A DNA stretch of 5,442 nt. It comes from Marinagarivorans sp. UBA5870. Its GTDB lineage: Bacteria; Pseudomonadota; Gammaproteobacteria; Pseudomonadales; Cellvibrionaceae. The translations under genes were made by a program, and so were the position numbers. The stretch lies in NCBI GenBank assembly GCA_002432555.1, contig DJFO01000312.1, positions 16,219 to 21,660 on the forward strand. The letters run 5' to 3'. A model generated the notes under the pieces. The model had not been told where the DNA came from and did no database searches. It worked only from the letters and a program-made list of their open reading frames with translations. Of this stretch, positions 5,014 to 5,442 are shown one piece after another; position 1 is the stretch's first letter, and every line of letters starts with the position of its first letter.

Positions 5014-5442
5014 ATGCTGAATAGATTCCTACAACGATTCCAGGGCGGCGATCTCAAGAAAAAAATCTATGCAGGTAGCTTTTGGGTATCTGTCGGCTTC
5101 GGCAGCCAAAAGGTCCTGCAGCTGGTCAATAATCTCATCTTGACGCGGCTGCTTTACCCCGAGGCCTTTGGGCTTATGGCTCTGGTAAACGTCTTCATCA
5201 TGGCCGTGACCATGCTGAGTGACGTGGGCATAAGGCCGGCGATCATCCAGGCCCATTCGATCAATAATGCCAACTTCTTGAACACCGCCTGGACGCTGCA
5301 GATCGGTAGGGGGGTGGTGCTTTGGCTCGTACTGTGCGCAATCGCTTACCCGGCGGCTCAATTTTACGAGGAAGAAGCGCTGGTTGCGCTCTTGTGCTTC
5401 ACCGGTTTGAACGCCTTCGTCGGAGGGTTCAAATCAATCAAT
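5014..5442 (+). CDS. Wzx-type polysaccharide/oligosaccharide flippase (N-terminal part; runs off right edge)
   Basis: These are the first 143 residues of a polytopic inner-membrane transporter that would flip lipid-linked oligosaccharide units to the periplasmic face during exopolysaccharide, capsule or O-antigen assembly. I read it directly from the plus strand. Signature features of the polysaccharide biosynthesis/flippase family are YAGSFWVSVGFGSQKVLQLV (19-38), LILTRLLYPEAFGLMAL (41-57), LSDVGIRPAIIQ (68-79) and NFLNTAWTLQIGRG (87-100). Hydrophobic segments lie at about 22-45, 52-69, 100-116 and 122-138. Full-length relatives are roughly 450-500 residues, so about two thirds is missing. 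The ATG at 5014 is the first possible start because TAG directly precedes it. The nearby ribosome site is poor, and translation may depend on the small upstream frame. It diverges from the Wzy-like gene and probably opens the rightward part of a polysaccharide cluster. Confidence 0.88.
   Translation, partial: MLNRFLQRFQGGDLKKKIYAGSFWVSVGFGSQKVLQLVNNLILTRLLYPEAFGLMALVNVFIMAVTMLSDVGIRPAIIQAHSINNANFLNTAWTLQIGRGVVLWLVLCAIAYPAAQFYEEEALVALLCFTGLNAFVGGFKSIN

Noticed and set aside
5029..5361. 110-codon minus-strand frame opposite the flippase
   Set aside because: The plus strand here encodes clear flippase motifs; the minus-strand product shows no family features.
1..5442. Mobile element, CRISPR array, tRNA or rRNA
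   Set aside because: No transposase or integrase motifs, no regularly spaced repeats of CRISPR length and no tRNA-like or rRNA-like segments were seen by eye.

Overview
The window looks like chromosomal DNA from a Gram-negative bacterium, most likely a gammaproteobacterium. The reasons are a TonB-dependent outer-membrane receptor, a periplasm-facing quinoprotein/cytochrome c enzyme, and Wzx/Wzy-type exopolysaccharide genes with moderate-to-high GC. The genus cannot be fixed from this sequence alone. I see no insertion sequence, phage gene, CRISPR array, tRNA or rRNA.

Layout from left to right. (1) Positions 1-291, minus strand, hold the first 97 codons of a TonB-dependent receptor whose plug domain most resembles BtuB; the rest lies beyond the left edge. 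(2) A 582-bp divergent intergenic region (292-873) carries several inverted and direct repeats but no convincing gene. (3) Positions 874-2964, plus strand, encode a 696-residue three-part fusion: five predicted membrane helices, a PQQ-type glucose/sorbosone dehydrogenase beta-propeller, and a C-terminal c-type cytochrome. (4) A 322-bp convergent spacer (2965-3286) holds hairpins that probably separate the two opposing transcripts. (5) Positions 3287-4735, minus strand, encode a 482-residue polytopic O-antigen ligase/polymerase-like protein. (6) A 278-bp divergent intergenic region (4736-5013) has a perfect TATAAT box, a three-copy TAGGCA motif, hairpins and a tiny upstream reading frame. (7) Positions 5014-5442, plus strand, hold the first 143 codons of a Wzx-type polysaccharide flippase, cut by the right edge.

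The divergent polymerase and flippase genes probably form the left border of an exopolysaccharide or capsule cluster that continues to the right. The flippase would move lipid-linked repeat units across the inner membrane, and the Wzy-like protein would polymerise or ligate them on the periplasmic side. The dehydrogenase fusion is a self-contained periplasmic oxidase module: it would oxidise a sugar or other alcohol/aldehyde with PQQ and pass electrons to its own haem. It lies next to, but convergent with, the polysaccharide genes, so a shared role is only a guess. The receptor at the left edge is divergently oriented and may be independent. The fusion protein and the regulatory structure in the two divergent spacers are the items most worth a second look.
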